Positions 40,301 to 51,283 of a stretch of DNA of 64,000 nucleotides are shown here, one piece after another. Position 1 is the stretch's first letter. Every line of letters begins with the position of its first letter. Origin of the DNA: Saccharina japonica (Eukaryota > Sar > Phaeophyceae > Laminariales > Laminariaceae); contig MEHQ01001000.1 of the NCBI GenBank assembly GCA_008828725.1, positions 568,132-632,131 of the forward strand. Reading direction: 5' to 3'. A model generated the notes under the pieces. That model was not told the origin of the DNA. It made no database searches and saw nothing but the letters and a program-made list of their open reading frames with translations. The translations under genes were made by a program, and so were the position numbers.

Positions 40301-41617
40301 GGGGACAAAATCCTTGGAATTAGTGTGGGATATTTTTTTCAGTTCTGAATGGGTTAAGGTGACCCAGGAAATTTTCGGAAAAGATGCGCCGCTGTTTGTA
40401 CGACGTTCTCAGCGGCGCATGGAATCGGGAGAGTGTGTACGTAGGACCAAGGTTTTTACACCAGCAGGTGTTCGGTCTGGCTTACCCCGGTCTTGTTGCC
40501 CCTCTCGCGCCGTCCGACGCTGGCTCCTCAGGTCTTGCGGATCTACGCGCACATGGACCACAATTTCCACGTCGCTTCGGTTCCCACGTTCCGGCTCGCC
40601 GTCCACCTTCGGAGGCTTGTGGACGCGGGGTACAAGGCGAGAACGAACAGCGGAACAGCGCGAGGGTTTTTGCCACGCAAGCATGATTTTGTTTTTTCGA
40701 TTTATCTCGTCTGTGAGGGTGGCGATGCGCCGACCCCGCCGCGGCACCCTCGAGTGCCGGCCCAGTCGCGCTCTTGAGTATTGCGACGCGTGGGGATTTT
40801 TGTTGTTGTTGGCCATCTTGTCGTGCGTTGGGTGCAAGCAAGTGTTCGTTGGATATGTCGATTCACAGCAAACGTGTTGTTCACAGCGCCCTCTACGAGT
40901 TAACAATACATGTATCATATACAGAAGCTGATGCTGTGAGGCTTAGTTTGGGTAGGCGATTGGTTTAACTTTTTACCAATCGTAGCCCAACGGGCTATTA
41001 ATAGTGCCCTAACAAATGGCGTCGACGGCATTTTGTTGAGGCAGACGCCATTTGTCAGGGCACTACGTATCCCTTTGGGCTACTGGTAAAAAGGTTAACC
41101 GATCGCCTACCCCAATCTAAGCCTTTTAACACTGACACAGTTAAATAGCCCGTTTTAAGGGACCCTATCCTATTAATAATAGTGCGTTCGGGGTTGGAGG
41201 TCCCTTACATACCGACGGCCCTTATTAGAGTTGGTACCGGCCCCTTAATGTCAGTAGAATAGTGGGCGAAAATACTGGGCAGAAATGTTGAGGTCCCTTA
41301 TATACCGTTTTACCTTATCGTAAAGTCCCTTAAAAAGGGTCCACTATCTACTGCTGTATATGAGGCTGGTGTCGGCGCCGATCTCCGCCGCGATGTCCCA
41401 TCGGAGGCGTGTCGACTATCGTGATAGGTAGTTAAGTTGCACATAAGCAGACGGGATCTCTCATTCGTTCCGCTGCCCCTCTTGGTTTATCTTGCCGGGT
41501 GGCCAGGTGGGCGTTGTTCGGCAAGCGGAGTCCGCCGCGCTGAAGGCTGCCGGGCTGACCGAGACTGGCAAGAAGTCTGGCACATTCAAGCGCGAGCTAG
41601 CGGCCGTGTTCTCTCAG
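37355..41617 (+). CDS. MSH3: MSH3 mismatch-repair protein, exons 1-5, copy 1
   Basis: MSH3 pairs with MSH2 (MutS-beta) to recognise insertion/deletion loops in nuclear DNA. Exons: 37355-37534, 38291-38521, 39264-40175, 40532-40636, 41507-41617; all junctions are phase 0. Exon 1 starts with a PCNA-interacting motif, [10 protein letters not shown] (Q3, L6, Y9, F10). Exon 2 encodes a RanBP2-type zinc finger (residues 112-134; W112, C114, C117, C130, C133), not expected in MSH3. Exon 3 has an acidic stretch (EIEISSSDD..., [11 protein letters not shown]), Gly/Ser-rich linkers, then MutS domain I ([26 protein letters not shown]). Exon 4 ([20 protein letters not shown]) and exon 5 ([16 protein letters not shown]) complete domain I and match MSH3 rather than MSH6. 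Intron 4 starts with GC (AAG|GCGAGA), as homology requires K followed by VGVV. The continuation is found only after the later copies. Confidence 0.9.
40275..40359. mobile_element. Foldback element, family C, in MSH3 intron 3 (copy 1)
   Basis: Imperfect inverted ends: CCCTTAAGAACTGG at the left and CAGTTCTGAATGGGTTAAGG at the right, with GGGGACAAA and GGAATTAG in the middle. A better-preserved relative is at 63854-63954. It is repeated at 46455-46539 and 52547-52631 as part of the larger segmental copies. Confidence 0.6.
40938..41128. mobile_element. Foldback/MITE-like element, family B, in MSH3 intron 4 (copy 1)
   Basis: A ~190-base imperfect palindrome. The left arm includes GGTAGGCGAT, ACTTTTTACCAAT, GTAGCCCAACGGGC, AGTGCCCTAACAAATGGCGT; the right arm is its reverse complement with small gaps (ACGCCATTTGTCAGGGCACT, GGGCTACTGGTAAAAAGG, ATCGCCTACC). 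It would form a long hairpin. Identical copies lie at 47118-47308 and 53210-53400. Confidence 0.7.
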
Positions 41618-42083
41618 GTGAAACTATGGGCACCGGACCGTGGGAGGGGGGGGGGGTGTACTTCATATTCATGCATGGCCGTAGTCGTATGACTATAGAC
41701 CCTCGCATCCGTGGGGGGGGAGGGGGCACAAAATGGCGTTGCTGCTGTGTTTCTGTTGTTCCTATCAGTCGTGTGGATTGCACGAGGGGAGGTGGAGTGG
41801 AGTGGAAGTGCGTGTCCGCGAGTCCTATTCATCGCGTGTCGTCGCTCATGACTGTGTGTGTTATTTACACTAAACCGTTATTTCTACACGTCGACATCCA
41901 GCACACCCATCAGTGTCCGTGCCGATTCTTCATCCAACGAGTAGAGAGATACAAGTTCTGTGGTCACAAAATTGGAGCTTCCTAGCTTTCGGTATCTCAC
42001 AAACAGCAGTATTAATAGTGTACTTTGTTACGCCACGCAAAGTTAATGGAATTGGTTCACGCGTAGAGCAACCGTTGCCCCCT

Positions 42084-42260
42084 CAGCTTTAGGCTGGAAT
42101 GTTTTTTTTTTTTTGTCCATCCCGTTTATTATCTTCGCACTTCCGTCTTTCTCCCTCCCTAGTCGTAACTCAGATCCGGGGTCACAAAGTAGGCTCCTCT
42201 CCCTCCTCCCCCACTACGGTTCTTGCCTTGCATTTTTATCGCGAGAAGATTTCAGCACTT
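42084..42260 (-). mobile_element. SINE-like element, truncated at the copy 1/copy 2 junction
   Basis: On the minus strand this is the 3' part (poly-A, read as a T-run at about 42099-42112) of the same element that is complete at 54370-54694. Its 5' part, with the tRNA-like head, is replaced by the start of copy 2 at 42261. Confidence 0.7.
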
Positions 42261-42329
42261 ACCCACACTAAACAGTTCTGCGACGCTTGCACCCCCTTCC
42301 CACATAGATGTTCAGAGCGGAAGGAGTTN

Positions 42330-42330
42330 G
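42330..42330. other. Ambiguous base / possible contig join
   Basis: A single N, 69 bases after the copy 1/copy 2 junction, where copy 1 has A (36167 region). It may be an unresolved base or a minimal gap and weakens confidence in the tandem arrangement. Confidence 0.9.
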
Positions 42331-42371
42331 TAGCATCGCGCCGCGTCACCCACTAGGCGACTGGAACTGAC

Positions 42372-43264
42372 CTGATCCAGCTGGCGCTGCAGGGACCGTG
42401 TGACGATCTCCTTCTGCTCGAGCTGAGACCGAGCCGCCGCCAACTGCGACCGGAGTAGTCTCGCCGCCTCGTCGAGCTCGGAGCGTCTCTGATCGCGACC
42501 ACTATCCTTGTGGCCTTGACTATTGTGCCGCCTCGCTCGCCGCGTACCCTGATGTCTCCGCTCTGCCTCACCGGCCGAGCTGTCCGTGTCAGACGCGGAG
42601 GAATAGAGGCGGGCGGTGACGTCTTCTTCCCGGCCGCCGCCGCCGCCGCAGCCGGTAGGAAACGATTTGTTCAGGTGATAATCGTTGCCGACATCGATCG
42701 ACCGGCTCCATTCCGCGGGGCGCCAAGCGGGCGGCGAGCTTGTCGCGAGATCTTGGCGTGTGCTCGGGGGCGCGTGGTGCCGGTTGATCGGCGTGGGCGC
42801 TTCCGACGCGAAGGATATCGAGCTGTCGTCTGTTGCATGGAGGGCAGGGTGGGGATGGGGTGTTGGTTGTGGGCTGTGGGCTTGAAACTCGAAACCGCCA
42901 TATGACAGAAGCGGTGATACGTAAGATTTGAGATTTTGAGATTGGAGATATACTGAACGAATCTGGCGAAAACCAAGGAGGGGGTCAACATAGAGGTCGG
43001 AGCAGCTCGGCTCAAGGAGAGAAACACCACAGCAGTTGTTCGTACGTATGGTGGAGGAGGCCGATAGGTATTGCCACTCGTAGCGGCGGGTGCTGTTCGG
43101 GATACTGCGCTGTACTTTTTCACTTTTGAGCATGTTTTTACGTTTTACAAGCGAACACCCATGATGCACTCGCCTGTAACGTCGCCGCTGAGGGTCGCAT
43201 CGGCCAGCATTGCCTCCAGCTCCGCCACCTTCTCCTTCTCGGTCTTCCTCGAGAGAGCCTCCAT
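42372..43264 (-). pseudogene. Partial second copy of the coiled-coil gene (exons 1-2 only)
   Basis: Exons 43174-43264 and 42372-42829 duplicate the first two exons of the coiled-coil gene, including start codon, GC donor and promoter. Below 42261 the sequence switches to the MSH3 intron/SINE of copy 1, so exons 3-9 are absent. If the arrangement is real, this is a truncated gene; if it is an assembly artefact, it is the other allele. Confidence 0.75.
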
Positions 43265-43503
43265 GGCTTCAGTCAAAGCCCGAGGTCCCCCCTTTGCCAG
43301 TCTTCCAGTGTGTTACCCGCTCGTCTACTCCGGTCGGTGAGCTCGTGAGGTCGGGAAAAGTAGGCGCTCTAAATTCAAATATAAATAAGCCTTCCAAGTC
43401 TTGATGAACACCAATTTTTGAATTTGACGATCGGCGGAGATACCACACGAGGGCTCCCGCTGTATCTACCCCCTTGCGCTCCATTGCCCTGAGGTCCACG
43501 GGT

Positions 43504-46500
43504 ATGTCTCAGCAGTTCCTGTCCAAGTACTTCAAGAAGTCGGCAGATAGCAATGACGATCCTGGAAGCGCGAAAAGCCCCTCATCCAGCGGCAAGAATG
43601 CTCGGGGCAAAGGCGTCGCTGGGGGGACTACTAATAATACCAGTAGCAGGCGAAAAAGGGCCTCGACTCCTGAGGAAACGAAGGTGTGTTGACAGCAGTT
43701 GCTAGCCTGTGGTGCCCGTGTCGTAGGTGATCAAACGTGTTTGTTTTCATCTGAAGACGTTGCTTCGAACTGCCAACAAGTTAGGATCACGATCGCGTCG
43801 CCGAGAGGAACGCGTAAAATATGCACTCACATTGCTGCATTGCTGCCCACCTCTACAAGTAGGCTCTGCCGTCAACAATCGCCTGCTTGTCCACTAAAAA
43901 AGATATCAGACACATGATTCGATTCACGTCTCTGATCAGATCTCACACTACGTACGTAATACATACCAGGTACATATCATAGCATGGCCACAATCTGATC
44001 TACAACAGTACGTGCGTCGTGGCCACGAAAGAGCACAAAGAGTCTACAGGTACTTAATAGCTGGCAAAACGAACCTAACGAAACTCAGTCAAGTCACAGA
44101 ATTACGTCTGCTGTCGCTCGTACTGCTGTACGTCGTCAGTGCCACGATCTTTCGTATCGCACATATCACGACACAAAAAGGCAAAAAAGAGACACATGCA
44201 ACATGCACACATGCAAGCAAATGCCATGTATTAATAGCGACACAAGCCATGTTACGCAACGTCGTGACGTACATATCTCTCTGCAAAGTCTAGAATAGAG
44301 TCGCCTTCGTACGTGTACAGCAGAAGACTACCATACCTGTATACCATATGACGAGTGCAAGATTTGCAGCGGTCTGATTTGCTGCCTGAATCCTGTCGAC
44401 CTGTCGTTTCGTCGTATGCTGTTATGTATATCCCGTCCCGGCTCTTGCCCTTGCCTCAGGTGAGCCCGAAAACAAGCAAACCAAGGGGCCGAGGATATGG
44501 TTCGGCGGCAGCGGGGAAGCGCAAGGCTCCTCCCCCCTCCCGTGGTGCCGGTGTCCAAGGTCAAAAGGCAGCGAAAACAACACCAACTCTCGGTGACAGC
44601 GATGAACCAGGCTGGCTGTGCTCGAAGTGCACCTTCCAAAACGCGAGCACAAGCCCTGCTGGCGCGTGCGCAATGTGCGGGCGGCGGCAAGTAACTTGTG
44701 CTTCGGCAATTAGAGGCTGAGAGTGGCTGTGAGGTGCCAACATATGCCGAGGAGAGCTGATAAAACAAAGTATAGTACTGTATATACTATGTTGAACGGG
44801 CTCTGCTGCTCGGAGCAGATGAATAGGCGACTTGTTTCCATTGTACCAGGTACGTATGTACATAGCTCTCAGGTTTGGTTCAGCTGTCGGTGGTTTGGGC
44901 CGCACTTCTTACGTACTACTGACAAAATTGTCTATTAACAGCAATCTACCTGTGGGCTTACGGCTAAGTGGGTATGGGCAGCACTTATTGTAGTGCACGT
45001 ATATACGAATGCACAAAGCTGTTTTGCTTCTGACAGCAGTTGTTTGTCACGAACAGGCACGGGAAAGCCAAAATAACCAGTCGGGGTCGATAACCAAAAA
45101 AACAGGTAACGTATACCGGAGTGAGTTCCCCCTCCTCCCCCAAACCTCTCCGGTCTTCACATACCATTCCTATCGCGCGCCGGGTGCAGCACCTGCTGGC
45201 GCTCGTCGACACTATACATCGAATTGTACCAGGTACTGCAACCCGGGCGCCCACCCTCCAATATATTCATTTTGTACCTATTGTCCCTACGTACTTGTAG
45301 ACAGATTCCTTACTTCGTTGTGGTGGCCTCGATCTGGACCATGCCGATAAAACACGCCGCGTTTCTGTTGAAACCCCAGCAAGACAAGGAACCCGTGCCA
45401 CGTGTTTCGATGCCTGTGCCTCTTGCCACTCTACTTGCAACAGGAAATCGAAATTTCCTCTTCGGACGACGCAGGCGGGGACGATGACGCCTCCGTGGAC
45501 GACAACGAAGATGACAGCGACGACTCCGATTTCGAGGTAACCGCCACCGGGACGCGCCGCAAGCCCTCGGGAGACGGTCGGCCTACGCCCAAAAGGTCTC
45601 GTAAGGTTGGAGCAAGCAAGGAGTCGGCTGCTGTGGGCAAGCGTAGGCATTCTCCTAACCCCCGCGGGAAACCTTCGCAGTCTCCTGCTGCCTGCAGTGG
45701 AAACCCGAGCGCAGCTCAAGGTCGGTTGCGTTTGGGCGGCGCGATGGGCGTAGAAAAGCCGGAAAAGCTATTGTCCGTAGATTCCGACGGTGGTGCCGGT
45801 GCTAGCGGTGGAGACGGAGACGGAGACGGAGACGGTGGCCCTGGGGACAAGGAGGCGGAAGCTACCACGCCCTTTTCTCTATCGGTCGCCACGAAGCCGA
45901 ACGGAGGCGTTTCCGGGGAAAATTTGGCGATCACCGCGGAGAGCTTCGACATCCAGGATGACACCAGAAGACGGAAAAAGTTCCAAGCCGGGTTGAAGGC
46001 CGTCTCGCCGGATGATACCTCGCCAAGCACTGCAGCGGGCAGCAGCAGCGGTGGTGGTGGTGGTGGTGGTGGTGCAGGCGGCAGTGGACGCGGTGTTAGA
46101 GAGGCCAATGCCGGCGATGGCAGCAGCGGAGGGGGTGGGCCGGCGGGGGCAGCAGGCGCGTCGAAAGATGACGCAACCGCCGCCTCTTCGCGTCGGAAGG
46201 GGAGGGGGAAGGCGGCTGGTGCGGGCGGAGTCAAGCTCACGCCGATGGAGCAGCAAGTGTCCGATCTCAAGGCGCAACACCCGGGGGTGCTGCTTCTGGT
46301 GGAGTGCGGCTACAGGTACCGTTTCTTCGGCGAGGATGCTCTGGCTGCCGCCAAGGTGAGGCGTGCGCTCCGACGGAGAGAGGAACGTTTTGCGCCCTGC
46401 TGGTTTGTTTCGAGCAAACCGTCGCCGTTTCGGCGTCTTCGTTTACGCTTAAACCCCTTAAGAACTGGTCCCACGTATTTGGGGACAAAATCCTTGGAAT

Positions 46501-47797
46501 TAGTGTGGGATACTTTTTTCAGTTCTGAATGGGTTAAGGTGACCCAGGAAATTTTCGGAAAAGATGCGCCGCTGTTTGTACGACGTTCTCAGCGGCGCAT
46601 GGAATCGGGAGAGTGTGTACGTAGGACCAAGGTTTTTACACCAGCAGGTGTTCGGTCTGGCTTACCCCGGTCTTGTTGCCCCTCTCGCGCCGTCCGACGC
46701 TGGCTCCTCAGGTCTTGCGGATCTACGCGCACATGGACCACAATTTCCACGTCGCTTCGGTTCCCACGTTCCGGCTCGCCGTCCACCTTCGGAGGCTTGT
46801 GGACGCGGGGTACAAGGCGAGAACGAACAGCGGAACAGCGCGAGGGTTTTTGCCACGCAAGCATGATTTTGTTTTTTCGATTTATCTCGTCTGTGAGGGT
46901 GGCGATGCGCCGACCCCGCCGCGGCACCCTCGAGTGCCGGCCCAGTCGCGCTCTTGAGTATTGCGACGCGTGGGGATTTTTGTTGTTGTTGGCCATCTTG
47001 TCGTGCGTTGGGTGCAAGCAAGTGTTCGTTGGATATGTCGATTCACAGCAAACGTGTTGTTCACAGCGCCCTCTACGAGTTAACAATACATGTATCATAT
47101 ACAGAAGCTGATGCTGTGAGGCTTAGTTTGGGTAGGCGATTGGTTTAACTTTTTACCAATCGTAGCCCAACGGGCTATTAATAGTGCCCTAACAAATGGC
47201 GTCGACGGCATTTTGTTGAGGCAGACGCCATTTGTCAGGGCACTACGTATCCCTTTGGGCTACTGGTAAAAAGGTTAACCGATCGCCTACCCCAATCTAA
47301 GCCTTTTAACACTGACACAGTTAAATAGCCCGTTTTAAGGGACCCTATCCTATTAATAATAGTGCGTTCGGGGTTGGAGGTCCCTTACATACCGACGGCC
47401 CTTATTAGAGTTGGTACCGGCCCCTTAATGTCAGTAGAATAGTGGGCGAAAATACTGGGCAGAAATGTTGAGGTCCCTTATATACCGTTTTACCTTATCG
47501 TAAAGTCCCTTAAAAAGGGTCCACTATCTACTGCTGTATATGAGGCTGGTGTCGGCGCCGATCTCCGCCGCGATGTCCCATCGGAGGCGTGTCGACTATC
47601 GTGATAGGTAGTTAAGTTGCACATAAGCAGACGGGATCTCTCATTCGTTCCGCTGCCCCTCTTGGTTTATCTTGCCGGGTGGCCAGGTGGGCGTTGTTCG
47701 GCAAGCGGAGTCCGCCGCGCTGAAGGCTGCCGGGCTGACCGAGACTGGCAAGAAGTCTGGCACATTCAAGCGCGAGCTAGCGGCCGTGTTCTCTCAG
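43504..47797 (+). CDS. MSH3: MSH3 exons 1-5, copy 2
   Basis: Exons: 43504-43683, 44460-44690, 45444-46355, 46712-46816, 47687-47797. The encoded protein segment is the same as in copy 1: PIP box, RanBP2-type finger, acidic and Gly-rich linker, MutS domain I. The exon 2 donor here is CAA|GTAACT, closer to consensus than CAA|GTGCTA in copy 1, because the following ~90 bases differ completely. A compatible exon 6 (phase 0 start) follows at 51184 after a 3.4 kb intron rich in repeats. Only one of the three copies can contribute to a normal MSH3 protein. Confidence 0.88.
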
Positions 47798-48383
47798 GTG
47801 AAACTATGGGCACCGGACCGTGGGAGGGGGGGGGGGTGTACTTCATATTCATGCATGGCCGTAGTCGTATGACTATAGACCCTCGCATCCGTGGGGGGGG
47901 AGGGGGCACAAAATGGCGTTGCTGCTGTGTTTCTGTTGTTCCTATCAGTCGTGTGGATTGCACGAGGGGAGGTGGAGTGGAGTGGAAGTGCGTGTCCGCG
48001 AGTCCTATTCATCGCGTGTCGTCGCTCATGACTGTGTGTGTTATTTACACTAAACCGTTATTTCTACACGTCGACATCCAGCACACCCATCAGTGTCCGT
48101 GCCGATTCTTCATCCAACGAGTAGAGAGATACAAGTTCTGTGGTCACAAAATTGGAGCTTCCTAGCTTTCGGTATCTCACAAACAGCAGTATTAATAGTG
48201 TACTTTGTTACGCCACGCAAAGTTAATGGAATTGGTTCACGCGTAGAGCAACCGTTGCCCCCTCAGCTTTAGGCTGAATGGGTTACGAAACGCATAACGT
48301 GTGCCACCGAAGAACGTAGCCATACTGTACGATGTACTGCAGTCCGCTCTCCAACTAGAAATATATATATATATTACAAGGGG

Positions 48384-48426
48384 GGCTTCGCCGCGGCGGG
48401 CTGAACGCCCGCCTGCGGCTTCGCGC
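48384..48426. repeat. G+C-rich hairpin
   Basis: GCGGGC TGAA CGCCCGC forms a perfect stem, flanked by near-mirror CTTCGCCGC / GCGGCTTCGC. It follows an (AT)n run in otherwise A+T-rich sequence. It looks like a small inserted palindrome of the kind found in some organelle genomes, but that origin is only a guess. Confidence 0.5.
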
Positions 48427-49242
48427 AATTCCCGTAACGGCGAAGAATGGAGGTAGGAATACTAAAAAATAAGCTTAGAATTAGGGCGAACAAAAGCGAA
48501 TTTACTGCCAAGGGGTGTACAGTAATACATCACAGACATCTATACGCGTAATGAGAAACAATAAATATAACCCAGGCTGGGTTTCTGTTTTTTTTTTCCA
48601 GAGGGTGCGTCCTACACTAACTTCATAAAACGGTTCCCAATTTCTTATTTCCTTGGAAATATTAGGCTGGGTTCTTATCACTGTCCTGTACTGTGTATTT
48701 CAACAACAACTTGTCATTCGTACCGTATGAGTATGTATTTATTAATAATAAAAACATTTGATGGTAAGTGATACTGTATCGAAGAACAAAGGCCAATCTA
48801 CAGTAAGTTACACATACATACACGCATATACAGAGAGAGCCACATGCACATACCTGGTATTATATAGTATATTAACAGTGTACCCCGAACATGCCAGGGC
48901 GGGGCCGGTATAATGCGGGCACAAACAAAAATACCAAATAATAACTGGGCCACGATCCACACCTATGATATAACGCAAAATGCACTGATCAGGCAAGTTG
49001 GACACACGCAGTCAACCACGTACCAACCGACCCACCGACACCCGCCCACCCACACCCACCCACCCACTCACGTACTCACCCACACCCACTCATCAACACC
49101 GACCCACCCACCCAACCACGACGTACGTACGCGTACGCACCAACCGATCGACACACGACCAACCGATCCACCCACCACCCACAATAAACAACAACAGCAG
49201 TGTGGAATCAGTATACAGCAGCACCAGTACGTACAGCAATAT

Positions 49243-49243
49243 A

Positions 49244-49332
<89 letters not shown>

Positions 49333-49333
49333 C

Positions 49334-49367
<34 letters not shown>

Positions 49368-49368
49368 C

Positions 49369-49430
<62 letters not shown>

Positions 49431-49432
49431 CA

Positions 49433-49483
<51 letters not shown>
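49243..49483 (+). repeat. (GTA)n microsatellite, ~240 bases
   Basis: About 80 GTA/AGT units with a few interruptions (single C insertions near 49332, 49367 and 49431). Shorter remnants continue at 49588-49604 and 49710-49756, separated by two MITE copies. Frames through it (poly-Val, poly-Ser, poly-Thr) are not genes. It lies in the MSH3 intron between copy 2 and exon 6. Confidence 0.97.
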
Positions 49484-49485
<2 letters not shown>

Positions 49486-49586
49486 CGGAGGACCATAGTA
49501 AATAGGACCATTTGTTTTTAGTAAAAATAGTCAAATATATAGGTTTTTGTGTGCAGCGTAGGTCCTATTTACTATGATCCCCGGTA
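49484..49586. mobile_element. MITE-like element, family A, copy 2
   Basis: Begins TACGGAGGACCATAGTAAAT and ends ATTTACTATGATCCCCGGTA. Both flanks are GTA repeat, so it inserted into the microsatellite. 103 bases, no coding capacity. Confidence 0.8.
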
Positions 49587-49608
49587 ATAGTAGTAGTAGT
49601 AGTGGTAT

Positions 49609-49709
49609 TACGGAGGACCATAGTTAATGACCTGCGGTATACACAAAAACCTAAATTTTTCCCTATTTTTGCTAACGATATTTGGTCCTATTTACTATGG
49701 TCCCCCGTA
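49609..49709. mobile_element. MITE-like element, family A, copy 3
   Basis: Begins TACGGAGGACCATAGTTAAT and ends ATTTACTATGGTCCCCCGTA; flanked by GTA repeats. The interior (ACACAAAAACCTAAATTTTTC) is roughly the reverse complement of the interior of copy 2, so the two are in opposite orientation. Confidence 0.8.
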
Positions 49710-49710
49710 A

Positions 49711-49757
<47 letters not shown>

Positions 49758-49783
49758 TATACCCCATGTACAGCAGCAACAGC

Positions 49784-49814
<31 letters not shown>

Positions 49815-50924
49815 TCCAGAAAGTATAGCAGCTAGACGTACGTACGTAAAGCGGACAAAAACACAATGCCGGCATGGATGCGCAGCCCTTGTACGTACAG
49901 CAGTGGCCTTTTTTTTTTTCGGTCGATTTTTTTACGAAACCGGCATAGTCGTGAAGATCCGAAACGACATCATCACTACCGAAGCGCATTAAATAGTAAG
50001 GATTTTGACAGTACCGAGGTGAGCATACTTGTGCATATGTGTAACACTTCGTACTCACTTTAAGTAAGCAGGTACGACGAGTATATAACTCGTATGCTAC
50101 GATCGAGCAGCATCAAACTATACGACGTACGTACATACGTACATACTACAGATCATACATATGACACTATTAATAGTACCGATACTACTGCTGCTGCTGT
50201 TGTGTACGAGTATAATATGTATGTCGAGATGTACTCTGTCCCGGTGCTTGTTCGCACGGCGGTACGTTCGTGTATCAGAGGTATAATAGGTACGTCGTAC
50301 TCAATACAAACCAAGTATCAAATCGTCAACACAAGAACGGAATCTTCACGGGATAACTATAAATGAAATACGAGTACGTACGTACGAATATACGAATACC
50401 GGAATAATACTAGAAATCGAAACCACTACGTATTTCAAGAAAAACAGCAAGCTCTCGATGCATAATACGTTGCAGCGTGCAATGCCCGCATGCTCACGCC
50501 CCACGGGCGCACGCGAGGCCCTTCCCGGTACAAACCAGGCCGGCGGGCACGTTAACCGATAAATCGCCCGAAGACGTTCACCGCCTCGCGAGAGAAAGTC
50601 CCGACACGCGCGCATGCGGTAGATATTTTCGTGGGTCTCGCAAGGTCCCAAACAGGGGGGAATCATCCCGCAAGGGACTGTCAGAAAATTTGGCGAGCCT
50701 GTGACAAAGAGGCAATAAATCCTCAAACGAACGTACCCCCGTGAGCCTAGAGTTGGGCACGGCCGAGACCGCCCTTGGCAGAGTAGGCAGAGCAGGGGTC
50801 GGCGAGCACGATGAGGGAGTTGCGTGCCTCCAGGTGGTCCTCATCGCCAGTTATCGTGAAAAGGGCAAAAATCTACGTCTAAGAAAAGCTGTCGAGCTCT
50901 CTCCGAGCAGCAGCTGCAATTTTG

Positions 50925-51283
50925 TACATATATTTATTGGAAAAAAAAGCAGTAGTATCGATTATGCTCTAGCGACAGACGCAGTAGAGGAAGACATGTC
51001 ATCGGCTGGTTGCAAGCACAGCTGTGTTTCCAGGCCATCCCACCATTTCCCCCGCAATGCCTTTCCATAGCACTGGGACAAGCAAATGGTGGACAACGCT
51101 GCGTCCGCTACGTACGTCTTTCCTCCCCCGCCTGCCCTGACTTTGTATTTACTGCACGACTGTATACTGCATGTACTGCGCAGGCCACATGGGTAGAGGG
51201 AGCCGTGGAGGCCCTCATGCCCTCCTCCTCCTCTTCGTCGAGCACTAACAATGGAGGTGGTCCCGGCACCGGTGCGAGCGGTG
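50925..51283. repeat. Duplicated block around MSH3 exon 6, first copy
   Basis: From ACATATATTTATTGG to GGTGCGAGCGGTG this matches 54754-55111 almost exactly. The right boundary coincides with the end of exon 6. The two copies are followed by unrelated sequence. Confidence 0.9.
51184..51280 (+). CDS. MSH3: MSH3 exon 6, first copy
   Basis: After the acceptor GCGCAG, phase 0, it encodes ATWVEGAVEALMPSSSSSSS and a Gly/Pro tail. It continues exon 5 (...[11 protein letters not shown]), matching the region of MSH3 after domain I. The donor AGCG|GTGGCG gives phase 1, compatible with exon 7 at 60037. Alternatively the frame stays open into a Gly-rich stretch (GDSKGSGGAGNSTGQGSW) up to the poly-G run, so this copy may have a longer exon. 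In the present order it precedes copy 3 of exons 3-5, which cannot be used together with it. Confidence 0.7.

Larger units (their letters stand above)
36098..42260. repeat. MSH3 5' segmental repeat, copy 1
   Basis: The first of three near-identical blocks. Its left end (ACCCACACTAAACAG at 36098) is the point to which copy 2 is joined at 42261, giving a repeat length of about 6.16 kb. The block holds the first two exons of the coiled-coil gene, the divergent promoter and MSH3 exons 1-5. It breaks off inside a SINE-like insertion (after CAGCACTT, 42260) that continues intact in copy 3. Confidence 0.9.
42261..48281. repeat. MSH3 5' segmental repeat, copy 2
   Basis: A second copy of the block starting at 36098, directly abutting copy 1, with an N at 42330. 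Differences from copy 1 include a 13-14 base deletion near 42880, indels near 43955-44220, a replaced segment after exon 2 (44691-44784) and a short insertion near 45314. It ends where the SINE present in copies 1 and 3 is absent (TTTAGGCTGAATGGG). Confidence 0.9.
48282..50936. other. Repeat-rich sequence between MSH3 copy 2 and exon 6 (first copy)
   Basis: Intron-like sequence holding an (AT)n run, a G+C-rich hairpin, a CCCACC-rich stretch (49023-49180), the (GTA)n tract and two MITE copies. On the minus strand at about 50360-50860 there are two open, G+C-rich segments with acceptor-like starts (for example after TGTCACAG, complement of 50700 region); I do not recognise them and do not call a gene. 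Confidence 0.4.

Noticed and set aside
40176..40931. Extension of MSH3 exon 3 as a single 569-residue reading frame
   Set aside because: Homology to MSH3 stops at [11 protein letters not shown], where a GTGAGG donor occurs, and resumes in another frame at 40532. The extension is intron.
48913..49521. Open frames with long poly-Val/Ser/Thr runs
   Set aside because: They are translations of the (GTA)n microsatellite and flanking CCCACC-rich DNA, with no protein features.
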